From: Heterostelium album PN500 | Lineage: Eukaryota > Evosea > Eumycetozoa > Acytosteliales > Acytosteliaceae | Direction of reading: 5' to 3' | DNA length: 64,000 nt | Assembly: GCF_000004825.1 (NCBI RefSeq) | Contig: NW_008805091.1 | Span: forward strand, 124,001-188,000 | Shown here: positions 46,624 to 58,299 of the stretch, piece by piece | Position numbering within the stretch: the first letter of the stretch is position 1 | Layout of the letters: each line of letters opens with the position of its first letter | The notes under the pieces: model-generated | The model's database searches: none | What the model was told of the DNA's origin: nothing | The model's input: only the letters and a program-made list of their open reading frames with translations | Program-made: the position numbers and the translations under genes

Positions 46624-47769
46624 TTCTATCTATATATTAATATAATATAATGTAATAACAGATAGGTGTAAAATTTTAATATTTATTGTAGTAGTGGTGT
46701 GTGGTCTTAACAAATGAATGACTCTTTTTTTTTTTTTTTTTGAATTGTATTGGTCGATAATATTAATTTCTTTCTCTTCAGATTAATAGAGAATATTTAA
46801 TATTAAATACTTTAAAGTATTATGACGGTGTGTGAATGTAATGCTAAGAAAAAAAAAGAAAAGAAAAGTGTTGCTGGCAGCAATAGAGTTGGGTGTTGAC
46901 TCGTCTAATTGATATGAATGAATGGGTTTTTTAATATACAAGATTTTAGTTTTATTTCCATTTTCAGCAAATTTGTGAATTTCAAGAAAAAAAAAAAAAA
47001 AAAACTTTAGTGTGTTGTTATCACAAAAAATTAACTCATTCATTGGCAATGTTTGCAAACAAACAAATAAAAATAAAAAAAAAAACCACCAAGAATATTG
47101 GTGGTTAATAAAAAGTGTTGTGTGTCTCACAATACTAAAAAACCTCTCTCTTTAATAGGCACTCACTCACCTCTACTCTTATTCCATATTTCATTTCACA
47201 CATAATGATTAACAAATAGACAAACACACCATATGATATAGTGAATTCTCACACTCCACTCCACATTCACTTCTTAAAAGTATATTTATATACTAGCTCT
47301 TTTGTATATACTTATAATAAAAATCATTATCATTTTTTGGATATTAAAAAAAAAAAAACAAAGCTTTTCTATCTTTTCATACCTTACTTTTAGTCAACTC
47401 TTAATCTCTTTTTTTTTATTTTCTTATTTATTCATCTCTTATTAATTAATTAATTAAACCTTCATCTAATCAAATCTTTATCTTTTTAAATTCAAAACAA
47501 ATAAAACTCACTTTACAAACAATTAAAATTATATCTTATTTTAACTTTTATAAAAATTGATTGACCAAACCAAACAATCAATATATTAAAATATTATATT
47601 TATAAATAATATAATAAAAAAAATTTTTGATTTCAAATAACTATATATTAATAATATAAATAGTTATAAATATTATTTTTTTATTTATATATATTTAGAT
47701 ATTTATTTATATAATACCACCATTTTTTTTAAAACAAAGGTAACAAAATAACAAAAACAAAAAATAAAA
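46624..47769. other. Divergent intergenic region
   Basis: About 1.1 kb between PAAF1 and the coiled-coil gene. AT-rich with long T and A runs (46723-46741, 46984-47004). The open frames here give Phe/Lys/Asn-rich strings without family features. No gene is seen. Confidence 0.5.
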
Positions 47770-48392
47770 ATGGTTGAAGATTTATCAGAAGTAATTATAA
47801 TTTCAAAAAAAGAAGATGAAATAAATAATAGCAATAGTAACAGTAATAGTAGTTGCATTAGAAATGAAAATAGAGTTGCTGGTGACTCTGTTTCATCTAC
47901 TACCACTTCGCCTTCGTCGATAACATCGATGTCACCTCCAGAGAGTCCAAATCTTAACAAGTCATTGGGCACGGAATCGGCAGGCTCCATTCTACTGAGT
48001 GCAAGTGGTGCCAGTATTGCCAACAACTCTTCACCGACTAGAATGAACGAACTCCAAAGAGAACTCTCCTACAAATCGATGGAGTGCCAAAAGAAAGACG
48101 ATGAAATTCGCCAACTCAAACAGTCGATCCTACAACTTAACCAACAATACACACAAGAACTTTCATTTTGTTGCCATTACTCCGACATTCTTTCAAGGTT
48201 ACAAAAAGAAATTCAATTCGAGCTCGGTACCTCAAAATATTTCAAAAGAAGAACAGGTATTTTAATTTTTAATTTGAAAATCTCTTTAATAATTTTTAAA
48301 TTACTAATATTTAATTTATATATAATCAAAAATAGTATAAGAAACAATTACAAGATTTACAACAAAAACTGTATACTGTTATGACAAGATAA
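47770..48392 (+). CDS. Short Ser/Asn-rich coiled-coil protein, 3' end uncertain
   Basis: Exon 1 (47770-48256) encodes a Ser/Thr/Pro/Asn-rich N-terminus and a coiled coil (MNELQRELSYKSMECQKKDDEIRQLKQS and on to RLQKEIQFELG). A GTATTT donor follows ACAG. After a 79-bp AT-rich intron, the best coiled-coil continuation, YKKQLQDLQQKLYTVMTR then stop (48336-48392), is in phase 0, but the donor leaves phase 1. Spliced as written the protein would stop almost at once (residue about 163). Either the real protein ends there, or a donor or base is misread. No family recognised. Ser/Pro clusters (TTTSPSS, MSPPESPN) look like phosphorylation sites. Confidence 0.55.
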
Positions 48393-48666
48393 CAAAGAAA
48401 GCAATCTTTTTTATAATCTATATATAAATATTAATGTATTTAATTTAATCCTTTTTATTTTTTTTAATTTTTTTTTTTTTTTTGATTATTATAACAAATA
48501 AAATTGGGTAAAATAAGTGAAACTTATAATTTAAATTTTAGATATATTAAATATAGTTGTAAAATAAGTTTATTCGAATAATTTATTTATGTACAAAAAA
48601 AAAAAGATTTATCAAATCTCTTTTGAAAAACTCTTTTGAGCTAATTTGGGTTTGTTGTTTGTTGAC

Positions 48667-49745
48667 TTATTTTGAAATGATTGTTTGTTGGGGAGATGAA
48701 GCAAATGTTACTGTTTGATTCTTTTTAGTTGGTGGTTTGTAGAATTGATCTGCTGGGTAGATCGCTGGTTGTTGTTGTTGTTCGTTGGTGTGTATCATAG
48801 ATGAGGAGTTGTGGAGATTTGGATAGACATAGGATTGAGAGTGTTTGGCTGGCATTGTTTGTCTATAATTATACTCGGTTGGTTGATTTTCAATCTCTGG
48901 ATCATTACTTATATGGTATCCAGAGGTCGATTGTGAAAGTGGTCTCTTGTGCATTGGCGGTTCAATCTTATTGGAACTGCTGCTGCTTACACTAACTTGA
49001 GATCTTCTAGATGGATCTGATAGTTCATATGCTGATTTGGATGCCATCAATGGTAGACTTGCCTTACTCTCATGTTGTTGTACCTCACCAGATTGGAGGT
49101 ATTCCCCGCTATTGGTAAGCGAAGGAACGTGAATGGGGATGGCAGAACCAGATTCCGCCATCATTGTCTTACGGTATCCTTCTCCTGGAATTGGTGCATG
49201 TTTATCAATTGGCCGTGGAATTAATGATTGATCCGAAGGTGTATATTCACTTACTGATATTGTTTTAATCTTTTGATTATTTAAAAAGTCATACAATCTA
49301 TAGATACAATTTTAAAAAAATATTAATATATTGATAAATAGTTTTAGGTAATTAATGTAAAACTTACTTTTTAGTTTTAGAATTGTATGGATTTATTAAA
49401 GCTAGATCAATTCTAAATTGTCCTATCTTTGATCTTAAAGTATCTTTGGTTTTTCCATATTCCAAAAAATATAAATGTCTGATCTATTGATAAAAAATTA
49501 AATTTTAAATAAGAATTAATAAAAACTAACTTTTTTAAAGAGTTTAATTTTAAGTATTTTACCTTTCTCTTATCCATAACTCTTGAAAAGAATCTCATAC
49601 TTTCACTTGAAAGATGACCTATTCCTCTTCCATAGTGAGCTTTCCCAACGAGAATAATCCAGTCTTCAGGCTGAACTATTTCCATTGCTTTATAGAAAGC
49701 CGAAAAAGAAGCTGGACTATCATCAATATATACTAAAATTTTCAT
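48667..49745 (-). CDS. Universal stress protein (USP)-type domain protein with long disordered tail, 309 aa
   Basis: Three exons: 49745-49563, 49483-49368 and 49297-48667. The N-terminal 110 or so residues have the USP plan: a first strand 'MKILVYIDDSPASFSAFYKAMEI', a second strand 'DWIILVGKAHYG' and a third 'IDLALINPYN'. The usual ATP-binding Gly pattern is not clear. The remaining 200 residues are Ser, Pro and Gln rich with no clear fold. USP domains bind nucleotides and respond to stress; function here is unknown. Confidence 0.6.
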
Positions 49746-51349
49746 TTTTTTTCTTTGACTAAGTTTTCAATATTGAAATTAAATTTTAATTGATATTGTT
49801 TGTTTATATAATTATTAAAAATGATATTATGAATAAAAACAAAGAATGTTATTGTTGTAAAAGATAAAAATAGAAGATTTCAACGATGTTTGATAATAAA
49901 AAATAAATTAACTAATAACAAAATATATATATATAAATGAATTACTATTAGATAAATTATAATTGTTTATTCCATAAAAAAAAAATCATATACCTAAGTT
50001 TGAATAGAGTGTTGGTGTGTGTGAGAGTGTGAACTTGTTAATTAAATAGTGTGTGGTTTTGGTGAAAAACCGGAGGGAGTAAATGCTTTTGGAAATAATT
50101 TCATAAATTTGATTTTTTTGTTGTTTTGTGTCAAGGTATACTATTCGATATGGGGTAGTAGGTGTTAATTTTCATTTTTTCAAATATTTTGTTTTTATTT
50201 TTGATAATAAATAAAATAATCCAACGAACAACAACCTCCTTTTCTTATTATAACCAATTGGAAAATGAATAAATATTTGAGAATTACTTAAATTGGAATA
50301 ATTTTTAAAAAAGTTTAAAAAATTAAGTTGATTTGCTTTTTTTTTTTTCTACATTTTATTTTTCAGTGTTTTTTGTTTTTGATAAATTAATAGTACCATC
50401 CTATACCCTTTTATAAATTCAATTAATCTTTAAAAGATTTGTTTTTTTTTTTTTTTTAAAGATACCATTAAAATAATAAATTCTTATGGATACACAAAAT
50501 TGTGTAACTATTCCTTGTTGTACTAACTAAAAAGAACATTTCCTTAAAAAGATAGATGATATATCCCCTCCGCCATATTGAATAAGAGGTCTTTCTTTTT
50601 TAATTGTGAATTGTGAAGTTGTGTTGTTAGATGTTGTTTGATTAGGCAATAAACCTGAAAGTTGACTACACCACCAAAACTATTAATTGATTGCAAACCT
50701 GGATCTTCTTTAATGTAAGGTTTGATACTTTCTTTTTTAAACCTAATTATTTGATTCTCTTAATCTAGAAAAAAATAAACAAAAAAACTAAATCTTTAAT
50801 TACAATGATTGATTATTGAATTTCAATGATTATTAACTACAATTTTCTTTGAAATTGTTTAATATTAAGCTATTTCAAAGACTTTAATTCTTAAAGTTAG
50901 ATACATTAGATTTTGAAATCGATTGATATGTTCAAAGTCAGTTGAACATAATATCGATTCTTATATGAAATCTTTCTTTTCAATCTTAATTTATTTTCTA
51001 AAGAAATTGTATAATTATAGATGTACAATCAAAGATATGCAATAAACAAAAAAAACAAGCTTGTTTCTTATTAAATTAAAACAAAAAAAGCACGTGGTTT
51101 TGAAATTTTTTTTTTTCGTTCGTTTATTTTATTTTTAAATATATTTTGTTTTTTTTTTTTTTTTGAATTTTTTTTGATGGTGTTTTGTAGCTGAATTTAA
51201 ATTAGATAGATTTGAGTTTAACTACAAGTACAGCTACACCTCTTTTTCTCACTTTCTTTCTTTCTCTCTTCTTCTATTCGATCAAAGAGTTGTTTCAACT
51301 TTAGTTAATATCTTGATTTAGATATAGATTTGAAAGTAAAAGTAGGAAA
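49746..51349. other. Divergent 1.6-kb intergenic region between USP and importin genes
   Basis: AT-rich with several T runs (50340-50349, 50441-50457, 51146-51163), the typical setting of dictyostelid promoters. A stretch of slightly higher GC at 50540-50720 gives no supported gene. No RNA gene seen. Confidence 0.5.
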
Positions 51350-54300
51350 ATGGATCTAACACAATCAACTATTCAAATCTTGGATCAATCATTGAGTATC
51401 GATACACCTGTTCGTCAAAATGCAGAGAATAATCTTGAAAAAGTAAATTATAAACAAAACAAAACAACAACAAAACAAAAAGTTATTAATAAAATCATAA
51501 TAATAAAATTAGTTAAAAACAACAGAAGGATTCTCACAGGTATTACTTAGAATCATTGCAAGCAATGAATTGAATATTGGAGTGCGTCAAGCAGGTGCCG
51601 TTTTCCTAAAGAATATGACTGTTGTTCGTTGGCGTGGCGCATTGGATGCAGAGACTAGAATGTGTGATGCCGATGCCGCTTTCATCAAGGAGCACATCCT
51701 CGAGGCGTTGGTTCACACTCACAAGCTGATCAAGAGTCAGATCGTCTATATGATTGAGATCATCGCCAGTCGTGACTTCCCAGAGAACTGGGAGTCACTC
51801 TTTAGCAACTGCGTCAAGTATATCTCGTCGAACAACATCGATCTCCTCATGGCCGGTCTGTCGGCGTTGAAGGTGGCAATGAAGAAATTCCAATATATTC
51901 CGGCTGGCGAGACAAGACGTAAGCCGTTATTCACTATTTGCGATGTTCTCTTCCCACTTTTGCATCAGGTGTTTGCTCAACTCGCTGCGGCACCTGCCAA
52001 CGCCGCCAACGACAACGTCGCCATCATGCAACGAAAGATCTGCAAGATCTTCCATTACACTGTTAATTTCGATGTTCCAAGAATCGTTGTCGATCCAGCG
52101 GTTCTTGCCATCTGGATGGATCATTTCTTCCGTATTATTCGCATGCCAATCCCAGAGGACACCGTCGACCAGGAGCCATCGAAAAACAGCTGGTGGCTTC
52201 TCAAGAAATGTGCATCGCGTATACTCAATTCCCTGTTGATGAAACAAGGACAACTGAGAAAATCCGACTATGAAACCAAGAGAATGTTGGCCGACCTCTT
52301 CATGACACACTACTCACTCAAAACGATGGAGATTTTCCATCAGGTTTTGACGGAGCGTTCGCAACGTCCAGACGAACCATTCTCCGATCGTTATCTGCTG
52401 AATTTGGTAGAGTATTTCACTACCTCTATTGCGTACGGTCGTTTGTATCCAGTGTTCAAACCGGCATCGATGCAATTCGTTCGTCAGATTGTCATGCCCA
52501 TTCTCTGCTTCAACGAAAACGATGCAGAACTCTACGAAGACGATCCACACGAATACCTCCGTCAACAGATGGATTCCTTCAAGGAATACTATTCGTCGCG
52601 TGTCGAATGTATCAATTTCCTGATGAGTTTGGTTGAGAAGCGTGGACGTGAGAATCTCGATTCAATCATCGCTATCTGCATGGAGATTCTCAATCGTTAC
52701 AACTCGTTGCCAGTCAACCAGCGTAATCCAAAGGAGAAATACGCTGCATTCTCTGTTATCGCAGCGTTGTCTACCTACTTGAAAAAGATGGATCCATACC
52801 GTGGAATGTTGGAGCAAACCATGGTCACCCATGTCATCCCAGAGCTCGTCAATCCACTTGGCTACTTGCGTGCACACGCCGTCTGGATCTTCTCAGAGTT
52901 CTACAACATCACCTTCCAAAACCGTAATAACTTCACCACCGCTCTCCGTGCAATCGTAGATCTCATGATGGATCGCGACTTGATTGTTCGTGTGCGTTCC
53001 GGTATGGCTATTTGCAACTTGGTCAGAACCAAACAGGGTATCGAGGAGTTGAGACCGGTGCTTCCACAGCTGCTCGACAAGATATTCGAGTTGATCGGTG
53101 AGATCGATTCCGATGACTTGATTACTTCACTGACCACCATCGTTCGTCGTTATAAAACAGAGATTGCTCCGCTTGCAGTCAACTTTACCAAGCGTCTCGC
53201 CGATACCTTCTTCCGTTTGATCGAATCTGAGAATGATTCCAGTATGATGGCTGCCTCTGAATGTTTAGTCACCTTCCGTACGCTTATCGCAGCGATGGTA
53301 GATGTTCCCAGTGTCTTTATCCAGTTGGAGCAAATCATTGTACCCGTACTTTTCAAGATTATCGATCCCAACTCGATCATGTTCTTTGAGGAAGCAATGA
53401 GAATCTTGACATTCATGACATTCTATCCAAAGGTTATCTCACCGACTCTCTGGCAATTGTTCCCAAAGATCATTGAACTCTTCCACGACTCTGCAATGGA
53501 CATGATCGATTCGATGGTCAATCCACTTGACAACTATATCAGCTATGGAACCGAGCAGTTCTTGGCACCGGGAACACCATATCTCGGTATGATCACTGGA
53601 ATCTATGAAAAGATGATTGGCGACCACCGTACACCAGCCTACGAATCACAGGAAGCATGTAAATTAATTGAATCGATTCTCCAGCGTTGTCGTGGACGTG
53701 TCGACAGCATCATTCCACCGGTTCTCCAACTGGCCGTCTCCAGACTGCTCAACAAATCAAAGGAGAACGAAGTATCGAAGGAGTTGATTGTCTATCTTCT
53801 CGAGGTCGTAGCCAACTGTTTGTACTACAATCCATATCTCACCGTCGAGTTCTTGGCCAAGAACAACGTCGTCGACCAAATCTTCACACTCTGGTTCCAA
53901 CACATCAAGAAATTCCAGAGATTCTACGATAAGAAGATCACTGTACTCGGACTGTGCTCACTGCTACAGATGAATCCAACACCAGCTTTCGTTCAGCACG
54001 GTGCCACCCTGTTGTTCAACAAGATCATGGTGTTGATGAAAGAGATGTTGGTCATCGAGAAGCAAATCGAAAAGGAAGAGGCAGAGCAAGCTAAACTCGA
54101 CGCAGAGGATGCCGACGAAGACGAAGAGGAGTACGAAGACGACGACTACGACATTGGCGATGACGACGACATGTACGACGACGACGGTAATTTCGAGTTG
54201 ATCAAGATCCCCGACGACCAAGATGCAGACGACCCCGAAGAGGTCTACCTCGAGGACCTCGAGAATCTCACCAAGCACCTCGAAGCCGGCGGTGAACTCG

Positions 54301-54635
54301 AGGGTGACGGCGACGACGGTGAGGCAGAAGTCGAAGGTGAAATCGACATCGAAGAGGACGACAGCGAAGAGGAACTCTTTGACAACGAACAACAAGGAGG
54401 TAGCTTTGAGACACCGATCGACGATATCGATGAACTCGAATACATGGTACTCTCATTCACCGCTTTCTTCAATGTAAACCCACAACTTAAAGCCACCATT
54501 TTAGACCAAAATCAAGAGAACAAGATAAAGAAATACGTAGAACTCATCCCCATTAGAAAAGCAAAAGAAGCTGAAATCAGAAGAAAAGAAGAAGAAGAAG
54601 AAGCAAAATTGAAAGCTAAACATCATCTAAAATAA
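51350..54635 (+). CDS. ipo7: Importin-7/8-type karyopherin beta, 1071... residue-level model 1071 aa
   Basis: Two exons, 51350-51442 and 51513-54635. The acceptor at 51512 keeps the frame, so the join reads NNLEK-LKTTEGFSQVLLRII; a nearer acceptor at 51525 would break it. The N-terminal importin-beta (IBN) region has 'VRQAGAVFLKNMTVVRW' (human IPO7 VRQAGVIYLKNMITQYW). HEAT helices fill the next 800 residues (for example 'HAVWIFSEFYNITFQNRNNF', 'VRVRSGMAICNLVRTKQG'). A highly acidic Asp/Glu stretch lies at about 895-985, as in IPO7/8 and yeast Nmd5/Sxm1. It carries ribosomal proteins, histone H1 and other cargo into the nucleus. Codon use is the most GC-rich in the window, suggesting strong expression. 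Confidence 0.92.
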
Positions 54636-54813
54636 AAATAAAAAACATATATATATTTAAAATAATAATTACATATAATAAACATAAATATATTATTATT
54701 ATTATTATTATTATTATAAAAAGATAAAATTATACTTTATTTTTGATCAATTAAAAAAAAAGAATGTAAGAATGTAATGAATTAACAACACTATTGTTAT
54801 TATTATTTTTCAT

Positions 54814-55770
54814 TTACATGATTGAACATCCCCATTGTGAATCTCCACCATCGTTGTTATTGTTGTTGTTGTTATTATGTTGATGTTTTGAACTATGTTT
54901 ACTATTATGATGCTTTCCTGAAGTAGTTGTAGTTGTCGAAGTGGTGGAGGTGGTTGTTGGTGGTGGTGGTGCAATAATAATTTGTTCTTTAATATGGAAT
55001 GGAACTCCCCAATCTGGTGAAAGTGAGACGATCAGAGGTGAACCATCTTTAATTAAAACGAAATCTTTTTCATATTTATACCTCAGAACCGATGAGTTAC
55101 TATCGTCGTCTTCACCACTATCTACCTCTAGATCATCAACAAAATAACCATTTCTAAATTCACCTTTATTCTCAATATTACTGCTATTCTTATTAATATT
55201 ATTATTGCTGCTATTGTTATTTATATTATTACCACTACTACTACTACTACTATTTAAGAATGGATCACTTAAACCTTTTAACTTTCCAAATAAACCACCA
55301 CTACTGCTACCAAGATTATTATTACTATTACTATTGTTACTATTATTTAATAATCTATTTCTATATGATTTTATACGGAATATACATGATCCTTTGCTTC
55401 TATTCTTTATTACAGATGAGAAGTACTCTAACCATGCTTCATTTATAAATATATTTTCATTATTATTGTTGCTATGTTGTATATAATCGTTACTGTTGTT
55501 GTTGTTGATGTTTGTCTTTTTCTTGATAGTAGTGAATGCGCTATAGAATGCAACTCTTACTAAACTATCGATTGTACTCTGTGATTCTGATTGTTTCTGA
55601 TCGTACGATACCAACTGATTGTTTGTTGGCATCTTTAGATCTACCAAATAAGCAGCAGCTCTATCATAGATATCTAAATAGTTTCTCCAACTATTCTTTG
55701 AATAACTTGATTGTTTTGCATTATCATCATCGTATATATTATTATTGTTATTATTGTTGTTGTTGTTCAT
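54814..55770 (-). CDS. Low-complexity protein ending in a CaaX box, 318 aa
   Basis: Single exon. Asn and Ser homopolymers alternate with conserved-looking islands: 'SWRNYLDIYDRAAAYLVDLKMP' (about 26-47), 'STIDSLVRVAFYSAFTTIKKK' (65-85), 'EAWLEYFSSVIKNRSKGSCIFRIKSYRNRLL' (110-140) and 'FVLIKDGSPLIVSLSPDWGVPFHIKEQIII' (about 228-257). A His/Lys/Ser/Asn-rich tail follows and ends in CSIM, a CaaX box favouring farnesylation by its terminal Met. Membrane attachment is therefore likely. No family recognised. Confidence 0.65.
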   Translation of the reverse strand: MNNNNNNNNNNIYDDDNAKQSSYSKNSWRNYLDIYDRAAAYLVDLKMPTNNQLVSYDQKQSESQSTIDSLVRVAFYSAFTTIKKKTNINNNNSNDYIQHSNNNNENIFINEAWLEYFSSVIKNRSKGSCIFRIKSYRNRLLNNSNNSNSNNNLGSSSGGLFGKLKGLSDPFLNSSSSSSGNNINNNSSNNNINKNSSNIENKGEFRNGYFVDDLEVDSGEDDDSNSSVLRYKYEKDFVLIKDGSPLIVSLSPDWGVPFHIKEQIIIAPPPPTTTSTTSTTTTTSGKHHNSKHSSKHQHNNNNNNNNDGGDSQWGCSIM

Positions 55771-56455
55771 TATATACTTATATACTTTCTTTTTAGTTTA
55801 ATATTATAATAATTATAATTAAATTTTGATAATCTATCTATTTATGTGTCATTTATTATGCTAATAATATATGTTTGAATTTCTATTTTTTTTTTTTTTA
55901 ATTTTAATTTTTAATTTTTTCGTCATAATAATAATTTGAATTTTTAGTTGAAATCACCAGGATCATGTTTAAAAATTTATCTTTATTAGAATAACAATTT
56001 CCATTTCTTTAAGAATTTAGTTATAAATCTTTTAATTTTATTCAATTTCATATAATCTTTATATTTACAACTCTTTCTATATATTTACATTTTAATAGAT
56101 CTCAAAATAATCATTAACTCAATTAAATATGTTTCTACACATAATCATTATTATTTATAAATACCTAGATTAGTTTTTGTTTTATTAATCAATACACTAC
56201 ATCCAAAAACTTTAACAATTTTTTTACTTCGAAATTGTAAACCTTTCAATCGTTGATGTATAAACTATATTCATTCAAACAAAACTACTTTTCTCAATCC
56301 TAAAAATAACAGTTGAGAAGTGTAATAATAATCACAATAACTCAAATTAAATTTAAATTGCAATATCTTTTTAAAATTTATTTAAAAATATTTGAAGTTA
56401 GTTTCTTGTGGATATAGCAATATTGATCAACACTTGTTCTTAACAATGTGTTAAT
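55771..56455. other. Intergenic region
   Basis: AT-rich spacer upstream of the CaaX protein gene and downstream of the 78-aa secreted protein gene (both on the minus strand). No gene, RNA or notable repeat is seen. Confidence 0.5.
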
Positions 56456-56762
56456 TTACCACCATCTGTTGGAGTAGTAGTATGGTCTTTGTTCGTAAGA
56501 AGCATGAGCGTTAACATCCAATCTTTCATGTTGGCCTGGGAAAACGTCTTGTGAGTAGTGTTCTCTAATATCTATAAAATTCAATTTTATAAGAAAATTT
56601 TGAAAAAAGTTGAGATTTAAAATGTTAATTGATTCACTTACCAACAGAGTAGGAGTTTTCATTGACACCATTTACAATGATATCTTCATTGGCACTACTG
56701 AGTGCAATCATTCCGAAAACAACAACCAAGGCAACCAAGAAAATGTTAATAAACTTTGACAT
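56456..56762 (-). CDS. Small secreted protein, 78 aa, two exons
   Basis: Exon 1 is 56762-56642 and exon 2 is 56571-56456, in phase. Residues 1-24 form a signal peptide (MSKFINIFLVALVVVFGMIALSSA) with a good cleavage site before NEDI. The mature part, about 54 residues, is polar with many His, Glu, Asp and Tyr and ends RPYYYSNRWW. It has no Cys. Codons are less AT-rich than the flanks and closer to those of well-expressed genes such as cfaD. No family recognised; a secreted factor or matrix/coat component are both possible. Confidence 0.75.
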
Positions 56763-58299
56763 TCTGAATTTTTTGTTTTTAATATATAAATATAGAATTT
56801 AATTATTTACTTAATCAATTTGTATTTATGATTTGATATCAATAACCATTCTCAGGTTTCTATTTATAGTTTTTATTTTATATTGAAAGATTTAAATTAT
56901 AGAATTAAAATAATTTCTTTTTATTAGTAATGGTTAATAGGAATTTCATCGTTGATATATCTATTATTTCATAGATGAATCTACTTAATAGATATATCTA
57001 TACTTATGTGGTCAAAAAATCATCATCCATTCTTAATTTATTTTTAGAATTTAGAATTGCTTGTCAATACAAAAAATATTTAAATTCCATTACTAAAATT
57101 TATTAGATCCACCCACTAAATTAGTAATACATCTTTTAAATAAATTATTAATGCTATATATTTTATATTTATTATTTTGTTTACAAAGATATTCAAACTG
57201 TATATCTTCAAATTATTCAATAAAAGAATTATTTATATATATATTTTATATTTATTATTTTGTTTACAAAGATATTCAAATTGTATGTCTTCAAATTATT
57301 CAATAAAAGAAGCTGAATAATCTTTAAAGAAAAATAAATAAACTTTGAGAGTCTTTTGAGTTTCCTGGAAAGATATTATTATTATTTATTATTTTTGAGT
57401 TATCAAGATAGATGAATATTAAATTGATAAATATATAAACAATTACTCAATTTTTGAATCAAAAACTCAAAATATTGAAGTCCAATTGTTTATTTAATAT
57501 GTCAATGTTGACTTTGCAAACTAACTCGTTGTGATTCGCTAATCCTCCTGACATGACTTGATGGAACAAAAATGATATATAAAAGAATATATTATATGAC
57601 GAAAAAAAAATATCGAAAAAAAGAAAAAAATCTCGACCTTTCGTATTTTTTTTGCTCAATTTTATTGGCCAGCTTGCATATTGAACCAACGATCGTGTCC
57701 TATGTTTAAAAACACCTATTTTTATGCACTTTCAAATAATTTAATTTTTTTTTCACCACACTACACTTCACATTAAAAAAAAAAATAATGAACAACAAAA
57801 AAAAAAAAAACAAAAACAAACACACATCAAACAAATACACATCTTGTTAATCATAATTTATCACATTTGTATTAACAAATATAAATAATTTTTAACTTTA
57901 TTGAACAATAAATAAAAGTTAAATTATAGTTATTATTTATTTGTCAATATCAATCAATCAAAATCAAAATCAAAATCAAAAAAACAACAAAAAACAAAAA
58001 CAAAAAACTCAACAACCAAACTCTCGACTAAATAACTGTTTCAACTTCAACAACCAACAAAACTAAAACCAAAACAAAAATAATAGTTCTGTTAAAAAAC
58101 TCAACGAAATTTATTAAAGCCACATAGTTTCATCGATATCAATCTATCAATCTTTATCTCAACTTTTAGTTTTTATTATTATTTTAATTTAATTTTGAAT
58201 CCGTTTTTCATTATAACTACTACTAATTATTATTATTGTTATTATTGTTGTTTGAGACAATAACAATAGTAATAATAATATTTTTAGTATTAATAATAG
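56763..58299. other. Intergenic region with a tandem repeat and a long A/C-rich leader
   Basis: Contains a direct repeat of about 73 bp (57156-57311, own entry). A short minus-strand open frame (57459-57689), part of which (MSGGLANHNELVCKV) is less biased, lacks support as a gene. From about 57770 to 58300 the + strand is A/C-rich and free of ATG after 57790, probably the transcribed leader of the following gene. Confidence 0.5.
57156..57311. repeat. Tandem direct repeat, two copies of ~73 bp
   Basis: Copy 1 at about 57156-57228 and copy 2 at about 57239-57311, period 83 bp. They match from ATATATTTTATATTTATT through GTTTACAAAGATATTCAAA to TCAAATTATTCAATAAAAGAA, with two differences (AACTG/AATTG and TATATC/TATGTC). 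Recent duplication is implied. Confidence 0.9.

Noticed and set aside
46783-47130. 115-codon minus-strand frame upstream of PAAF1
   Set aside because: Phe/Lys runs from homopolymers; no features of a protein and located in a promoter region.
51526-51570. Apparent frameshift at the importin exon 1/2 junction
   Set aside because: It disappears when the acceptor at 51512 is used instead of the one at 51525; phase then closes exactly.
51927-52310. 127-codon open frame on the minus strand inside the importin gene
   Set aside because: Shadow of the importin coding strand, which has strong family matches through the whole stretch.
57459-57689. 76-codon minus-strand frame containing MSGGLANHNELV, faintly cystatin-like
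   Set aside because: The N-terminal half is a Phe/Ser/Ile string from T-rich DNA and the cystatin resemblance ends after a few residues; no second exon found.
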